DNA from: Cydia pomonella
Lineage: Eukaryota > Arthropoda > Insecta > Lepidoptera > Tortricidae
Reading direction: 5' to 3'
NCBI RefSeq assembly: GCF_033807575.1
Contig: NC_084725.1
Location: 3,879,001 to 3,943,000, forward strand
Length of the DNA: 64,000 nt
The notes beneath the pieces were generated by a model that ran no database searches, was not told the origin of the DNA, and saw nothing but the letters and a program-made list of their open reading frames with translations. A program made the position numbers and the translations under genes. This document shows, one piece after another, positions 10,930 through 21,003 of the stretch; position 1 is the first letter of the stretch; the number at the start of each line of letters is the position of its first letter.

Positions 10930-13085
10930 TGATAGTGGCCTACGTTAGTGTAAGTTTGTAAGCGTCTTTATGTCTAGAAGTTTGTCCAAAGTAGTGATTT
11001 GTGTCAGGAAGTTTTCGGCCGCTGACTCGGCCAATATAACTCGGATATTTGTCGGGAAATTTGTTTTAAAAGTGATATGTTTGGGTTTCGAAAGCTTTGA
11101 CGAAAGCTATGGATTTACGGTTTTCTTTGATGTAATAATTACTTTCCATAATCCGGAATTGTATCAATATTTAGTAAAATATTTTCAGAATCGTTCCGCC
11201 GCTAACTATTATTGTGTTGCAATATCTATAGTTAGCGAGGAAAGTCGTTTCTGAAAGCTTTTTCTGAAAGCCCATGATAGCGGCTTATGTTGGTGTAAGT
11301 TTCTAAGCGTCTTAATGTCTGGAAGCTTATCAAAATCACTGATTTCTGTCAAGAAACTTTCTGCCGCTGACTCGGCCAATGGATATTTTTCGGGACACAA
11401 ATTTTAAAAGTGATATGATTAAGTTTCGAAAGCTTTGACAAAAGCTCTTGATTTACGGTTTTCATTAATGTAATTATTACTTTGCAAAATCTAGAAATAT
11501 ATCAACATTTAAAAAAGTATTTTCAGAATTGTTCCGCCGCTAACTATTTTTCAGTTGTAATATCTATAGTTAGCGAGGAAAGTTGGTTTTGAAAGCTTTT
11601 TCTGAAAGCCTATGATAGCTGCCTACGTTGGTGTAAGTTTGAAAGCGTCTTAATGTCTAGAAGATCGTCAAAGATAGTGATTTGTGTCAAGAAGCTTTCG
11701 GCCGCTGACGTGGCCAATGGATATTTTTCGAGACACAAATTGTAAAAGTGATATGATTGGGTTTCGAAAGCTTTAACAAAAGCTCTCGATTTACGGTTTT
11801 CATTAATGTAATTATTACTTTCCATAACCTAGAAATATATCAACGTTTATAAAAATATTTTCAGAATTGTTCCGCCGCTAACTATTTTTCAGTTGCAATA
11901 TCTATAGTTAACGAAGAAAGTCGTTTCTGATAGCTTTTTCTGAAAGCCCATGATAACGGCCTAAGTTAGTGTAAGTTTGTAAGCGTCTTAATGTCTAGAA
12001 GTTCGTCAAAAGTAGTGATTTGTGTTAGGAAGATTTCTGCCGCTGACTCGGCCAATGGATATTTTTCGGGAAGCGAATTTGCAAAGCGATTTTTATGGTT
12101 TTCAAAAGTTTCGACATAAGCTCTTGATTAACGGTTTTCATTGTTGTAATAATTACTTTCCATAATCTAGTATTGTATCAACATTAAAAATATATTTTTA
12201 GAATCGTTCCGCCGCTAACTATTTCTCAATTGCAATATCTATAGACAGCGAGGAAAGTCGGTTGTGAAAGATTTTTCAGAAAGCTCATGATAGCTGCCTA
12301 CGTTGGAGTAAGTTTGAATGCGTCTTAATGTCTAGAAGTTTGTCCAAAGTAGTGATTTGTGTCAGGAAGTTTTCGGCCGCTGACTCGGCCAATGGATATT
12401 TTTCGGGATTTTTTTTAAGTGATATGATTGGGTTTCGAAAGCTTTGACAAAAGCTCTGGATTTACGGTTTTCATTGACGTAAATATTACTTTCCATAATC
12501 TAGAAATATATCAACATTTAAAAAAATATATTCATAATTGTTCTGCCGCTAACTATTTTTCAGTTGCATAATCTATAGTTAGCGAAGAAAGTCGTTTCTG
12601 AAAGCTTTTTCTGAAAGCCCATGATAGCGGCTTACGTTGGTGTAAGTTTCTAAGCGTCTTAATGTCTGGAAGATTATCAAAATCACTGATTTATGTCAAG
12701 AAACTTTCAGCCGCTGACTCGGCCAATGGATATTTTTCGGAAAACAACTTTGAAAAGTGATACGATTGGTTTGCGAAAGCTTTGACGAAAGCTATGGATT
12801 TACGGTTTTCTTTGATGTAATAATTACTTTCCATAATCCGGAATTGTATCAATATTTAGTAAAATATTTTCAGAATCGTTCCGCCGCTAACTATTATTGT
12901 GTTGCAATATCTATAGTTAGCGAGGAAAGTCGGTTTTGAAAGCTTTTTATGAAAGCTCATGATAGCTGCCTACGTTGGTGTAAGTTTGAAAGTGTCTTAA
13001 TGTCTACAAGTTCGTCAAAGGTAGTGATTTGTGTCAAGAAGCTTTCGGCCGCTGACGTGGCCAATGGATATTTTTCAGGAAACAA
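10930..13085. repeat. Seven-monomer higher-order block, copy 2
   Basis: This is the downstream partner of the block at 8,575. It keeps the 12 bp missing from copy 1. A shared insertion, CCAATATAACTCGGATATTT, marks the same monomer in both copies (about 8,677 and 11,032), which proves block duplication rather than chance similarity of neighbouring monomers. Confidence 0.85.
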
Positions 13086-13566
13086 ATTTTAAATGTGATA
13101 TGATTGGGTTTCGAAAGCTTTGACAAAAGCTCTCGATTTACGGTTTTCATTAATGTAATTATTACTTGCCATAACCTAGAAATATATCAACGTTTAAAAA
13201 AATATTTTCAGAATTGTTCCGCCGCTAACTATTTTTCAGTTGCAATATCTATAGTTAACGAAGAAAGTCGTCTCTGATAGCTTTTTCTGAAAGCCCATGA
13301 TAGCGGCCTACGTTAGTGTAAGTTTGTAAGCGTCTTAATGTCTAGAAGTTTGTCCAAAGTAGTGATTTGTGTCACGAAGTTTTCGGCCGCTGACTCGGCC
13401 AATGGATATTTGTCGGGAAATTTGTTTTAAAAGTGATATGATTGGGTTTCGAAAGCTTTGACAATAGCTCTGGATTTACGGTTGTCATTGACGTAATTAT
13501 TACTTTCCATAATCGAGAAATATATCAACATTTAAAAAAATATTTTCAAAATTGTTCCGCCGCTAA

Positions 13567-13866
13567 CTATTTTTCAGTTGCATAATCTATAGTTAGCGAA
13601 GAAAGTCGTTTCTGAAAGCTTTTTCTGAAAGCCCATGATAGCGGCTTATGTTGGTGTAAGTTTCTAAGCGTCTTAATCTCTGGAAGCTTATCAAAATCAC
13701 TGATTTCTGTCAAGAAACTTTCAGCCGCTGACTCGGCCAATGGATATTTTCCGGAAAACAACTTTGAAAAGTGATACGATTGGGTTTCGAAAGCTTTGAC
13801 GAAAGCTCTGGATTTACGGTTTTCTTTGATGTAATAATTACTTTCCATAATCTGGAATGGTATCAA
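13567..13866 (-). other. Longest example of the recurrent minus-strand frame in the satellite
   Basis: The 99-codon frame reads through two blocks, first RKSRAFVKAFETQSYHF and then KYPLAESAAESFLTEI, DFDKLPEIKTLRNLHQ and WAFRKSFQKRLSSLTID. Similar frames of 60-94 codons recur at 2902-3096, 5467-5658, 5868-6104, 6481-6759, 7157-7348, 8854-9045, 9255-9470, 9917-10129, 11209-11400 and 11610-11825. In many other monomers a TAA separates the two blocks. The length of the monomer (338) is not a multiple of three, so the frame does not continue from one unit to the next. I do not recognise a family. It may be the fossil of a coding exon from which the repeat arose. There is no evidence that it is translated. 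Confidence 0.4.
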
Positions 13867-14330
13867 TATTTTAAAAAATTGTTTCAGAATCGTTCCGCCG
13901 CTAACTATTATTGTGTTGCAATATCTATAGACAGCGAGGAAAGTCGGTTTGTAAAGCTTTTTATGAAAGCCTACGATAGCTGCCTACGTTGGTGTAAGTT
14001 TGAAAGCGTCTTAATGTCTAGAAGTTCGTCAAAAGTAGTGATTTGTGTCAGGAAGATTTCGGCCGCTGACTCGGCCAATGGATATTTTTCGGGAATCGAC
14101 TTTGAAAAGCGTTTTTTTTGGATTTTAAATATTTCGACAAAAGCTCTTGATTAACGGTTTTCATTGTTGTAATAATAACTTTTCATAATCTAGAATTGTG
14201 TCAACTTATAAAAAAATATTTTCAGAATCGTTGCGCCGCTTACTATTATTCAGTTGCAATATCTATATATAGCAAGGAAAGTCGGTTCTGAATGCATTTT
14301 TATTTTAAAAACTTAACTCGTTATTGTTGG

Positions 14331-16030
14331 TATCAATTAGAAAATGTCTTTCTATCTAGAAAAGGTTTTAATTTAGTTTAGTATGCTTAGAATCTTATGG
14401 CCGTACATTTTTTTAACAAAAACTCTAAAGTGTATTTTGTAAACAGTAAATGTGAGGATTTAATCAACATCTTCTGTGAATAATAGATTTGAAGCGTCTT
14501 TATGTCTTTAAATGCGTTTATAGCTAACTTGTGTAGTACGTAATGTTGGTGGCTGTTCAAGTCATTTTTGATACCTAGTTGGTAAAATTTATCGTGATAC
14601 GCTATTAATTGTATAAAGCCCCACTTTTTTCTTCACCATTGACCTATTAATATCCCACTTAAGCTCTTTTTTATGGAAATACACGTATTAAAAATGTTAA
14701 CTTCTTAATTTGGTCGGGTTATCGTTGGCCGATAACTTTGGCCGCTAACTTCACACCGGTCTTTTATTATGTGTTTTTGTACAATAAAGAGTTTACTAGT
14801 ACTACTAAAATTCACTCAAATTGGACCAGTGTTCCGAAAGATCGCCAGTTCGTGTCTTTTTTGAGATTTTCTCTCATTTTAATGCTTTATAAAGGCGGTC
14901 ATGTTTTTGCAATGTAAGCACAAGTCATCAATGAAATTGTAAAACATGAAAATTAGAGTGAAAAGTTTCGTACTCGCTCTAATTTATATTTAAAACTAAT
15001 TAAAATGTTACGTTAATGTTAATGCCAAATTTAATTTAATTTATGGAATCGGGTTAGTGTGATTCTTAAAAAAAATCTAAAAATCTTGAATATGAAATAT
15101 TTTGTATTTATTTGGTACAAACGAGGATTTGTATAACAGCCGGCGTACATCTTAAGGGTTCTTCTAATGAAGCTTCCCTTTTCGTACAATTTGATAGGTA
15201 CTTATTGCTCTACGCCTCGACGGTTCGAATTTTTCTCTCCAATTGATCAGACTTCCTCCTTGTCATGCTTCAAAAGTGTTTCCGCGACAGTTACTACATT
15301 TAATTAAGTCATTGTTAAATTGTTATTGACGACACGACTATTTAGTAGAATAAATTGATTTTGTAATAATAATCTTTTTTGACACCTCTCTACCCTCAGC
15401 TCTCACACCGGTGGTGCCCTTGAGCCATCTTAGATGTCGATTTTTGTGGGGGCGAGTCACCGTCACCATACCATTTTATTTGACAGACGTCCGGTCTTAT
15501 ATCCCATAGTCCAGTATTTAGTCCATCGCTTTCACCCAATAGCAGAGTTCGTTTTAGATTCCATCAACTCTCAACAGTCCTTACACCCTGGCGGATGCTA
15601 CCATTGCGGGCGTCCCATGACATGGACAAGGGCAATATCAGCTCGGTATACCCCTTACTTAGTGTCAAAAGGACCTCTACAAGTTGCTTTCAGGACTTTT
15701 GTTATCTAGAATTATTTAGAAATTTAGAAATTAATTTGTTAGATATGTGGTACAGAGATGCAGTTCACATGCAATTTTTGACGACTTTATTTGTTTGCTC
15801 GGTATTTTTATGTTGCCTGAACAATGTTACGTAAAAATATCCAATTAAATATAAGTAACACAACAAGCCCACGCCCACTGTCAGATTATGCCCGTAAGCT
15901 ATGAAAACGACCTTCATTTTTTTTCGGATATCCTCATTTTTTATCAAAGCAGAGCATTGTCCTTGAGTGACTTTGACCCTTATTATAAAACCTATCGTGG
16001 GAGACGAGTAGGCCAATTCGAACGTACACA
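14331..16030. other. Unassigned AT-rich DNA with a moderately GC-richer patch
   Basis: The first 500 bp carry faint satellite-like words. A LINE-type tail (GTACAATAAAGAGTTTACTA with TACT repeats) ends near 14,807. The patch 15,395-15,710 has better GC content and a 91-codon plus-strand frame (15,434-15,709), but its protein has no motif that I know. It may be the worn end of a retroelement. Confidence 0.4.
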
Positions 16031-16032
16031 GA

Positions 16033-16142
16033 CATCAGAATAATATTTGAATGATTTCATTTTCGCTCGCGTCAATACATGTAGTCCATTACGAGCGAAA
16101 TGCACGATAGCTGAATGACATTATTTAGATATTATTCTGATG
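16033..16142. repeat. Short MITE with ATCAGAATAATAT terminal repeats
   Basis: The left end ACATCAGAATAATAT and the right end ATATTATTCTGATG are inverted copies, and the inner parts (TTTCGCTCG and CGAGCGAAA) also pair. It is about 110 bp with no coding content. Confidence 0.6.
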
Positions 16143-16292
16143 ACGGTGTAGGTACATTTGAATTGGCTTAAGATATGTCAAAAATTGCTTACAGATACAA
16201 TATGGATTGGATATGTCAATCGTTTTTGTTTGAAGAAACGTCACTTTTGACACTGATTTAGATGTGATGTACTAACCTAAATCTGTTTGCAG

Positions 16293-16395
16293 TTTTAAGA
16301 ATTGTCTTGAAAGTATTAGTTGCCTGTGCTAAGAAAAGTACAGTCAGGGATAAAAGCTTATACCAAAAATAAGTTTATTACCAAAAACGTATTTA
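16293..16395 (-). repeat. Dispersed family F, short fragment
   Basis: It shares AGTATTAGTTGCCTGTG, AAGAAAAGTACAGTCAG and AAAAGCTTATACCAAAAAT with the longer copy at 18,050-18,270. The strand is given relative to the copies at 38.6 and 61.7 kb. Confidence 0.6.
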
Positions 16396-17434
16396 GACTG
16401 TAAATTCTGATACCTTATTTTTGTTTGCAGGTAAGTGGAAGCTAAAAATTCGCAAATCATCTCCTCACATGACTTCAGTGATTGATAAAAGGTTTGAATT
16501 GCGTGAATTCTGTACAGGTAAGCAGTTCATTTGTAGCGAAGATGTTTTGTTAATGGAACAATGATTTAATTCTTATAAATTCAAGCGGTTTATTATTAAT
16601 AAATGCCAGTGAACTAGGGGGGGGGGGGGGAAGTTGGTATCGCCGGAGGCCTAGTGGGGAGCAGATGCCGCTGAGGGGCATACATTGTATGTGAAATTTG
16701 ACCCTTAGGGGGGCAGCTGGCCCCCTGTCTCTCCCCCCGCCCTTCTGCCTGCCTTCTGCCTGTACCTGTACGCCCATGAACGCACACTATCTATTTAGAT
16801 TTAGTGCTATCTCTGAAAAGAACTAGGCATTCTTTATATAAATAAAAACTGCCCATAAATGAATAAATATATTAAGTACATAAATAATTTTAGCTAAAAC
16901 AGGTTTAAAATATATAAAGACGAAAACGTATGTAAAATATGTTATTAATTTCGCTAATGAAAATGCTTGCAATAATATACGAAAGAAGAAACTGTTCAGA
17001 AACCAAATCCCACCGCAAACTCTACACTCATTAAAAATAGTAACTTAAAATCTTCATTAACCCCGAACCGAGATTACAGCAATTAAACTGCAGAAATGAA
17101 TTAACCCTTCCCGCGCTCGTGATAACGCGGCGGCATAACGGTTATTAACCGTTATAACCCGTTATGAACAGTTATTAACGGAGATAGGCTCTCTTAAGAT
17201 GACGAACTTTGTCTCAGTAATCTAAATGATAGGGTTTCATTCACTACGAAGGTTTAGCACCTCTGCCCTCAAATTGGGGTTCTAATTGGTCGGTTATTAA
17301 TTTTAAACGCTGTGACCCTTTTTTATAACGGGGGTAAATGAAATTTAGAAACTCAGTGGTTTGCATAGGTCAATGTATTATATGATGTTTCAAATATTGT
17401 GACATGAAATGGTAAGGTAAGAAGATAAGGTATA
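16396..17434. other. Unassigned DNA with a poly-G run and small palindromes
   Basis: A run of 12-13 G lies at about 16,618-16,630, followed by a GC-rich patch to about 16,780 without a convincing gene. At 17,120-17,190 the words CGTTATAA, AACGGTTATTAACCGTT and similar form several overlapping small palindromes. The rest is AT-rich. Confidence 0.4.
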
Positions 17435-17734
17435 TGGTGCAACGATGGGGGTAAGTGAAATTTTACAAATTTTCCAACTATTACCCCCAGAGTTACACAA
17501 AATGTTAATACTAATTTTTTAGCGGAATCATTCTCAAATACGGTAACATTTTTACTTTTGATAGGTTACGCATCGAAAGCCTATCCGGCATTTAGCTACG
17601 ATTAAAAATTATATAATTTTTAACATAAACAATATTTTTTTTATATAAAAGTCAGTGTTTTAAAAGTAAAACTACCTATCTACTTGGTTGGTATGAATTA
17701 GTGACACAAATAAATAAAAAAGCTATAACTCCCT
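17435..17734 (+). repeat. Dispersed family E, copy 1 (truncated by family A)
   Basis: The copy starts GTGCAACGATGGGGGTAAGT and matches 54,514-55,030 through ATTACCCCCAGAGTTACAC, TACGGTAACAT and AGCTATAACTCCCTA. It stops exactly where family A begins at 17,735, so family A landed in it or removed its end. Confidence 0.7.
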
Positions 17735-18034
17735 ATACTACGCCTATGGCAAACAAGCATAAGGCCTGCCTGATGGTAAGCAGTTTCCGCAGCCTATGTA
17801 CTCCTGCAATTCCAGAGGATGCGCATTGCCGACCCTAACACCTCGTACCCTCGTTGAGCTCTGGCAGCCTTACTCACCGTCAGGAACACAACACTATGAG
17901 TAGGGTCTAGTGTTATTTGGCTGCGGTTATCTGTAAGGTGGAGGTACTTCCCCAGTTAGGCTCTGCTCTAGATCTGGAATGGCATTTGCTATGCTGCGCC
18001 CTACCACACAAAGCGAGATGGCATTCACCGTAGC
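17735..18034 (+). repeat. Dispersed family A, copy 1
   Basis: It begins TATACTACGCCTATGGCAAA and runs through GCCTGCCTGATGGTAAGCAG, ACACTATGAGTAGGGTCTAG and TGCGCCCTACCACACAAAG. The same order is seen at 44.8, 46.1, 50.3 (reverse) and 62.5 kb. Family A looks like a short retroposon or a LINE 3' end common in Lepidoptera. Confidence 0.8.
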
Positions 18035-18044
18035 TACAAGATCG

Positions 18045-18270
18045 TATCAAAATGAGACCAAAATTGTAACAAGTTTAACAAGTTTAAGCTGGTATAGGAG
18101 GTGCTAATTGTGCGGTAAAAACAACGGTCACTAATTGTGTTTGGGGTTGCTACAATTGTCTCGATGAGTATTAGTTGCCTGTGGAAAGAAAAGTACAGAC
18201 AGCGACAAAAGCTTGTACCAAAAATGAAATGTTTGCCAAATACTTCTACATTAGTCTGGTTTAGTATCCC
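18045..18270 (-). repeat. Dispersed family F, copy 2
   Basis: The sequence is the reverse complement of the copies at 38.6 and 61.7 kb. Shared words include AATTGTGTTTGGGGTTGCTA, TCGATGAGTATTAGTTGC and ACAAAAGCTTGTACCAAAAA. No terminal repeats or coding capacity are visible. Confidence 0.7.
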
Positions 18271-18695
18271 AATGCTGGGTAAATGCATCCCCTCGTTTCC
18301 TCCACTTCACCATCTTATTTGTATTTTCCCAATTATCGTGGTAATGGAGAATACATACAATAACAGTAATAATTTCACGGATTTCGAACTATTTAAATCA
18401 ATAAAGTGCCAGTAATTTGTATTATCCTCGTTGATAGTAAACACACGTGTTGTTAATTAATATTACAGCCAAATTAACACGAATCTGGTTTAATTACTGA
18501 TCACGGCGACGATTGAAACGCTGGTTCAGCGAGCGAGGACGAGTCGAAGTCTCAACTGACTAACGTCGAAACCGTTACACAGACATTAATTCCTAATTGC
18601 AAATAATCATTAATTAACAGGTTAAAAAGAACTCAGTATGTAAGGAATTTGATAAGAAAACATTGATAAGTATGCTAGAGGTATCCTAACTATGC

Positions 18696-18948
18696 AAGAT
18701 AGATAGATAGAATACTCTTTATCGGCACACCTCAGTAACAGGTACAGCTTAAAAAAAAACAATTGATTAATCTGTTTGACCCAATGGTTGGCTGGTAGAG
18801 AATGCCTTTTGGCATTAAGTTCGCCATTAGTACATTTTTCTTTATGTGTGTAATAAAGTTTAAATAAATAAATAACTTAATAATAGAGGCAGACAACAAG
18901 CGGTCTTATCGCTAAAGAGCGATATCTTCCAGGCAACCTTTAGAAAAA
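18696..18948 (-). repeat. Non-LTR retrotransposon 3' end (LT1 tail), interrupted
   Basis: The tail begins with a GATA microsatellite and AATACTCTTTATCGGCACAC and ends in GGTCTTATCGCTAAAGAGCG and ATCTTCCAGGCAACC. The same tail occurs at 25.5, 48.2 and 56.8 kb. It is split at 18,772 by a second tail. Confidence 0.75.
18772..18876 (+). mobile_element. LINE 3' end inserted in another LINE 3' end
   Basis: This 105-bp piece (TTGGCTGGTAGAGAATGCCT, then AATAAAGTTTAAATAAATAA) is a severely 5'-truncated non-LTR end of the type seen at 20.6 and 42.8 kb, in opposite orientation to its host. The flanks carry a 5-bp duplication, TTAAT (18,767-18,771 and 18,877-18,881). Removing it restores the host tail as found at 48.2 kb. 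Confidence 0.75.
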
Positions 18949-19440
18949 AGAAGAAGAAAGAAAGAAGGTCTAGAGCTAGAACCAATTATACCATGGATGA
19001 ACTCTCTTATATGAGTTGCGAAATTGTGCCACGAATACAAGAGGCTCTAGCTCTAGAGTTTTTATTTATTTTTAGAGTATGTAGTTGCATTTGCCCCATA
19101 GTTGCAATTGCCCTGGTTAACCTTAGTAAATTTATAATAGGTCTCTTGGATTGCTTGAGCTCTTAATTCTCTCGTGCCTGGCAAGCAATTAAAATAGCAA
19201 TCTCAGATCTATTGAAGTCTACCGAATCACAATTTAGGTCACCTAGATTAATGCTGGAATGTTTGTTAATGTAAATAGTTTGTTAAAAAATATACTTCAT
19301 GTTATTGAAAACCACAACCGTGGTAGGTTGTGCAGAGAATGAAAGGCCAGTTGACAGCTGACTAACTTTACTCATATGTTTTCCTATGTATTATTCTCTA
19401 AGGGACCAGAACTTACCGGTTATAACTAGGTACTTTTCGT
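18949..19440. other. Spacer without recognised feature
   Basis: A purine-rich run (AGAAGAAGAAAGAAAGAAGG) follows the LINE tail, and a TAGAGCTAGAACC/CTCTAGCTCTAGAG pair forms a weak inverted repeat between 18,970 and 19,060. I see nothing else. Confidence 0.4.
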
Positions 19441-19870
19441 CATATCCGCTCGAAAAAGATCTTATTTCATGCCGGTATACTAAAGGCCTACATTGTTACC
19501 ACAGGAATTATGGATTGTGAAAAAAAGCTATAACTATCTAGGGAGTTTTTCTTTAATTATGCCACTAATTCATACGAACCAGGTAGATATAAATGAGTTT
19601 TACTTTTACAATACTGAGGTTAATTATTTGATATTTTGTTTATGTTTAAAAATATTTAATTTGATTAATTTAATAGCCATTTAAAATATTTTTATATATC
19701 GTTGCAGAATGCCAGATATGTGCCTTCGAAGCCTAATATGCCAAAAATTACAATATGGCGGACGAACGTTTATTAATAATATCACCGTATTTAAGAATTA
19801 TATCGCTTAAAATATAGATTTTTCTTCGCAGGTGTGATGAAAAACATCGTGTGTAACTTTAGCCTGCGGC
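19441..19870 (-). repeat. Dispersed family E, copy 2
   Basis: It is the reverse complement of the copy at 54.5 kb. Shared parts include CTCGAAAAAGATCTTATTTC, AGCTATAACTATCTAGGGAG, ATATGGCGGACGAACGTTT and CGCAGGTGTGATGAAAAACA. It is more diverged than the 54.5 kb copy. Confidence 0.7.
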
Positions 19871-20406
19871 TATCTTGAAATAACACCCTCGTTTTCAATA
19901 TATTTTTTTTTAGTTAATTTAGGGTCCCCAGAAACCTACTTGTAATCATTTCTCTTTCACTAAATTACGATAAAGTCAAATAATTTATTTTTAACAATAA
20001 AGAATATGTTTTAATTGGAAGTAGTATAACTCTTTCATCCTCTAGCCGCTAGGTTAAATTTTGGCCCGAATTAGCAGAATTTTTTATTTTTGGAAATCGG
20101 AAAGTAAACAAATTATATACATCGCGAATGAAGTGACTCCTTTATACCTACGTATTTACTTATTTATTTTACTAATATTCAATGTCAGCTCCTGTTCAGT
20201 ATGTTGTGTCACAGCAAATTCAGCTGCACACTTGTGTGCTATTCTCGTCTTTAATATACATTTCACGACAATTAATTTCTCTCGGTATGGAGATGAGGCT
20301 TCAGACGCAATATTCCTCCACATTTGCATACACCCCCCTCCTCTCTTATTCTTAAACAGGTGTTTTCGCATCAGATCACTTCCATTATAAATTGAGCCCT
20401 ACCATC

Positions 20407-20558
20407 CAGGCCGCGTAGCCAATCTTACAATCGTTCACGCTCCGCAGCGTATCGTAGCTATCTCTCTCTATCACTCTTCCATATTAGTGCGACTGGGACA
20501 GTTGCGTTTCGTTCGCCACGGAACGCGTGAACGATATGCACGTTGGCTACGCGGCCTG
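20407..20558. repeat. MITE with CAGGCCGCGTAGCCAA terminal repeats
   Basis: The ends CAGGCCGCGTAGCCAA and TTGGCTACGCGGCCTG are perfect inverted copies of 16 bp, and ATCGTTCACGC/GCGTGAACGAT continue the pairing inward. It is 152 bp. I see no clear target duplication. Confidence 0.8.
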
Positions 20559-20561
20559 AAT

Positions 20562-20690
20562 GTTTATTTATCTAAACTTTATTTCAAGAAAGAAAACTTA
20601 TCCTACAAAAGGCGGACTTAATGCCAAACGGCATTTTCTACCAGTCAACCTTAAGGCAAAGCAGAGAGATTTGAGGTTGTTCCTAGTAAA
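20562..20690 (-). repeat. Non-LTR retrotransposon 3' end (LT2 tail)
   Basis: AACTTTATTTCAAG, then GGCGGACTTAATGCC and GGCATTTTCTACCAGTCAACC match the 3' untranslated end of the LINE at 42,784-43,074. It is 5'-truncated and carries no coding sequence. Confidence 0.7.
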
Positions 20691-20691
20691 A

Positions 20692-21003
20692 AGTGCTGGT
20701 AGCCTAGTGGTGAGTGTGTGCGACTTCATTCCGGAGGTCGCGGGTTCAAGCCCCGGCTCGTACCAATGAGTGTTTCAGAACTTATGTACGAAATATAATT
20801 TCATATTTATCAGTCGCTTTTCGGTGAAGGAAATCATCGTGAGGAAACCGGACTAATCCCAATAAGGCCTAGTTTACCCTTTAGCAATCGTTTTTGTAAA
20901 AAGTAGTGCCTACGCCATTTCTTGGGATTAGTTATCAAGCAGACCTCAGGCTCTCATGAGCCATAGCAAAATGCCGGGACAACGCGAGGTAGATGATGAT
21001 GAC
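20692..21003 (+). repeat. tRNA-derived SINE, family S2, nearly full length
   Basis: The head GGTAGCCTAGTGGTGAGTG resembles an A box and GGGTTCAAGCCCCGG is a good B box, 51 bp apart as in a tRNA promoter. The body runs through GGTGAAGGAAATCATCGTGA and GGAAACCGGACTAATCCC to the tail GATGATGATGAC. Reverse, decayed copies are at 44.1 and 61.4 kb. Confidence 0.85.

Larger units (their letters stand above)
1886..14330. repeat. Satellite-like tandem array, about 38 monomers of about 338 bp
   Basis: The landmark GTTCCGCCGCTAAC recurs at about 2569, 2909, 3247, 3583, 3925, 4261, 4598, 4937, 5451, 5789, 6127, 6464 and so on to about 14228, giving a spacing of 336-339 bp. Each monomer also carries GCCAATGGATAT, GCGTCTTAATGTCT and three AAGCTTT blocks in fixed order. 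A partial unit with an internal deletion of about 170 bp lies near 5280-5385, and another short unit near 2360-2570. The first (1,890-2,230) and last (14,160-14,330) monomers are the most diverged, as expected for an array homogenised by unequal exchange. No transposon ends flank it. Degenerate traces (GAAGCGTCTTTATGTCT) occur just beyond, near 14,490. Confidence 0.95.

Noticed and set aside
1886..14330. CRISPR-like array
   Set aside because: Units are 338 bp with no short repeat/unique spacer pattern, and the DNA is eukaryotic; it is a satellite.
15434..15709. 91-codon frame with a single CYHC pair as a retroviral-type zinc knuckle
   Set aside because: Only one CxxC is present, without the H and second C at knuckle spacing.
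16550..16777. 75-codon minus-strand frame
   Set aside because: It is created by the poly-G run and the GC-rich patch; the peptide is low-complexity.
20692..20765. Genuine tRNA gene
   Set aside because: The A and B boxes are present but acceptor and anticodon stems do not form, and a SINE body with relatives elsewhere follows.
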